NCBI GenBank assembly: GCA_041609995.1
Contig: JBFIPU010000010.1
Span: forward strand, 1-46,913
Length of the DNA stretch: 46,913 bases
DNA from: JABDOU01 sp041609995
GTDB taxonomy: Bacteria; Actinomycetota; Acidimicrobiia; Spongiisociales; SHLN01
Reading direction: 5' to 3'
Shown here in pieces: positions 44,889-46,913 of this stretch (the stretch's first letter is position 1; the number at the start of each line of letters is the position of its first letter). The notes under the pieces were generated by a model. That model saw nothing but the letters and a program-made list of their open reading frames with translations, made no database searches and was not told where the DNA came from. The translations under genes were made by a program, and so were the position numbers.

Positions 44889-46913
44889 ATGGCACGCACT
44901 ACACCACCTCGAGGTGGGGGTTCCGGGCGGAACCGGGTGCAACGAAAGACAGCCAGGCCAACCCCCCACCAACCTGGAACGCTTGCGCGGCTGCGCCGGT
45001 TGGTGCGGGACCGGTTCGAGCGTCAGGCCGACGACATCTGGGGCCTTGTGCTGCTGGTCGTCGGTCTCATCCTGCTGCTTGGTTTCTTCAGTTTCTCGGG
45101 ACCATTGGGAAGCGCCGTCGTCTCCGGCCTGCGGTTCCTGTTCGGCGTGTGGGCGATTCTGGTTCCCCTCGGGATCCTCCTGATCGGCCTCACCCTCATA
45201 CTCGGCAGAGTCCGTGACGGGGACCACGCCCGCCTGCCCCTCGGTCTGGCATTCCTATTTCTTGGCAGCCTGGGCCTATTTCATCTGCTGAGCGGGACTG
45301 AGCCGCTGGCCGCGGGCGTCGACGTCGTATCCGGCCGGGGCGGGGTCATCGGTGCCCTCATTGCGTTTCCCATCCGCCGGGTCGTGGGTCTGCTCGGGGC
45401 CTTCATCATTCTCAGTGCCGTCATCGGAGTGGGAGCCTTGATCGTCACCCGGGCAACCCTGAGAGAGGCCGCCCTGGCGCTGGCCGATCATGGCCGGGCA
45501 GCCGGACGGCACACGAGGAGCGTCTGGCGCCGCTACCGGGAGCACGGGCGCCCGGAAGTCGAACATCGGACGGCCCCGGCTCCGGTGGTCCCCGCCCCCG
45601 AAGCCGGGCAGAAGCCGGAGCGCAGCCGGCCGCCCCGCGCCAGTCAGAGGTCCAAGCGCCCCCCTGAGAAGCAGCGTCCTGCGGCGCAATCGCCGATCCC
45701 GGCTCTCAAGAACGACGCCTACGTGAAGCCTCCGCTCGATTTGCTGTCATCAGGGCGGGGAGGATCGCAGGACAAGCGCTCGTTGGAATCGACCGGCCGG
45801 GAGCTCGAGGCGACGCTTCGCCAGCACGACGTCGACGCCAAACTGGTGAGGATCGTTCCGGGCCCCACGGTCACGAGATACGAGATCGAGCTGGCCCCCG
45901 GGGTGAAGGTCAACAAGATCACGAGCCTCACGAACGACATCGGATACGCCCTCGCGACGCCCGACGTGCGCATCCTGGCGCCCATTCCGGGCAAGTCGGC
46001 GGTTGGCGTGGAGGTCCCCAACAAGAAGCGCCGCCTGGTCACTCTGCGCGACATCCTGGACTCACCGGAGGCGAAGGAGAACAGCAATCCGCTGGCCGTT
46101 GCGCTCGGCATGGACATCGCCGGTCGGCCGATGATGGTCAACCTCAACGAGCTTCCACACGTCCTCATCGCCGGGGCAACCGGGGCCGGCAAGTCGTCGT
46201 GCATCAACGCGCTGGTGACCTCCCTGTTGATGCGGGCCCTGCCGGAAGAGGTGCGATTGATCCTGGTGGATCCAAAGCGGGTCGAAATGGGCCAGTACGA
46301 CGACGTCCCCCACCTGTTGACGAAGGTGATCACGAATCCGAAGAAAGCGGCTGATGCCTTGAACTGGGCCGTGGACGAGATGGACCGTCGCTATCAGTTG
46401 CTGGCCGACGCCGGAGTGCGCGATATCACCGGCTATCACGAGAAGTGGGACGCCGGCGGGCTCGAGGCGGAGTCATTCGATCGCTTTCCGTACATCGTGA
46501 TCGTCGTCGATGAGTTGAACGACCTCATGATGGTGGCGGGCAAGGTGGTCGAGGCTTCGATTGTGCGCATCGCCCAAATGGCGCGGGCCATCGGCATCCA
46601 CCTCGTACTCGCCACCCAGCGCCCGTCCGTCAATGTGATCACCGGCGTGATCAAGGCCAACGTTCCCTCGCGCATGGCGTTCTCGGTGGCGTCGCAAGCC
46701 GACAGCCGGGTCATCCTCGACAGCGTCGGGGCGGAGAAGCTCATCGGATTGGGAGATCTATTGGTGGTGACCGCCCGTGACCCCAAACCGGAGAGGATCC
46801 AGGGCGCCTTCGTGGAGGAGTCCGAGATCCGGGCGGTGAGCGAATGGGTGAAGGAGCAGAGCCAGGCCCAATACGACGAAAAGATGTTCCACGGTGTCGA
46901 GGCCAAGGCCCGA
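44889..46913 (+). CDS. ftsK: FtsK/SpoIIIE DNA translocase (3' end outside window)
   Basis: 675 codons visible, open at the window end. Pumps DNA at the division septum for chromosome segregation. A basic N-terminal tail is followed by four membrane spans (~residues 50-180, e.g. IWGLVLLVVGLILLLGFFSF and VVGLLGAFIILSAVIGVGAL), then a Pro/Arg/Lys-rich linker to ~290. The motor begins at about DAKLVRIVPGPTVTRYEIEL; Walker A is GATGAGKSS (~428-436), Walker B IVIVVDELNDLMM, and LATQRPSVNVITGVIKANVP follows. The C-terminal gamma (KOPS-binding) domain is outside. It lies after dapA-rnj, as in many actinobacteria. The longer linker distinguishes it from EccC-type ATPases. Confidence 0.95.
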   Translation, partial: MARTTPPRGGGSGRNRVQRKTARPTPHQPGTLARLRRLVRDRFERQADDIWGLVLLVVGLILLLGFFSFSGPLGSAVVSGLRFLFGVWAILVPLGILLIGLTLILGRVRDGDHARLPLGLAFLFLGSLGLFHLLSGTEPLAAGVDVVSGRGGVIGALIAFPIRRVVGLLGAFIILSAVIGVGALIVTRATLREAALALADHGRAAGRHTRSVWRRYREHGRPEVEHRTAPAPVVPAPEAGQKPERSRPPRASQRSKRPPEKQRPAAQSPIPALKNDAYVKPPLDLLSSGRGGSQDKRSLESTGRELEATLRQHDVDAKLVRIVPGPTVTRYEIELAPGVKVNKITSLTNDIGYALATPDVRILAPIPGKSAVGVEVPNKKRRLVTLRDILDSPEAKENSNPLAVALGMDIAGRPMMVNLNELPHVLIAGATGAGKSSCINALVTSLLMRALPEEVRLILVDPKRVEMGQYDDVPHLLTKVITNPKKAADALNWAVDEMDRRYQLLADAGVRDITGYHEKWDAGGLEAESFDRFPYIVIVVDELNDLMMVAGKVVEASIVRIAQMARAIGIHLVLATQRPSVNVITGVIKANVPSRMAFSVASQADSRVILDSVGAEKLIGLGDLLVVTARDPKPERIQGAFVEESEIRAVSEWVKEQSQAQYDEKMFHGVEAKAR

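Overview
The window is high-GC bacterial chromosome, most likely from an uncultured actinobacterium, with an Acidimicrobiia-like lineage as the best guess. The basis is the dapB / dapA - RNase J - FtsK gene order, actinobacterial families (DUF4032, TIGR03084-type DinB-like protein, LigC-type ligase, insertion-bearing ABC exporter), very tight packing with ATGA or TTGA stop-start overlaps, and a striking use of leaderless promoters. It is a core-plus-accessory chromosomal segment. I see no rRNA, tRNA, CRISPR array, prophage or insertion sequence. Family names come from recognised motifs only; no database search was possible.

Layout. 1-4510: tail of a class I/II aminotransferase, a small lipoprotein, a secreted two-repeat protein with a strong terminator, and a secreted GH26-like protein with calcium-type repeats. 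4514-8173: lipoate ligase-like protein, ABC exporter and tRNA hydroxylase TrhO. 8203-11339 (minus): GNAT acetyltransferase with a symmetrical operator-like array, two different repeat arrays, a protein with a 15-bp minisatellite, haloalkane dehalogenase and universal stress protein. 11410-16602: flavin reductase-like, NUDIX, DUF4032 kinase-like protein (minus), DUF971, a PD-(D/E)XK-like protein and a Na/Pi cotransporter. 16685-24703 (minus): ATP-dependent ligase, PPC/DUF296, BtpA and DinB-like operon, LOG-family protein, membrane protein, and a CobS/CobT-like AAA+ plus VWA pair.

24768-33000: FMN alpha-hydroxyacid oxidase, two tandem radical SAM enzymes (AmrS and a paralogue), a small membrane protein, a DMGDH-like FAD/GcvT fusion, and a DegT aminotransferase preceded by a duplicated promoter plus truncated ORF. 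33108-46913: M16 peptidase-dapB, sucrase/ferredoxin-like, pyruvate phosphate dikinase, thioredoxin-TPR (CnoX-like), two tandem membrane-anchored paralogues, then dapA-rnj-membrane protein-ftsK (ftsK runs off the end).

The most notable signals are: (1) about twenty gene starts, on both strands, placed 6-10 nt after a TAnnnT hexamer, mostly exactly 6 or 7 nt, which indicates that leaderless transcription is the default here; (2) an AAA+/VWA pair in which the ATPase has lost canonical Walker residues and the VWA partner carries an HExxH motif; (3) a GH26-like protein whose expected nucleophile Glu is Gln; (4) a duplicated leaderless promoter and N-terminus that now drives a short ORF whose stop overlaps the TTG start of an aminotransferase; (5) a 10-copy 15-bp minisatellite inside a reading frame.
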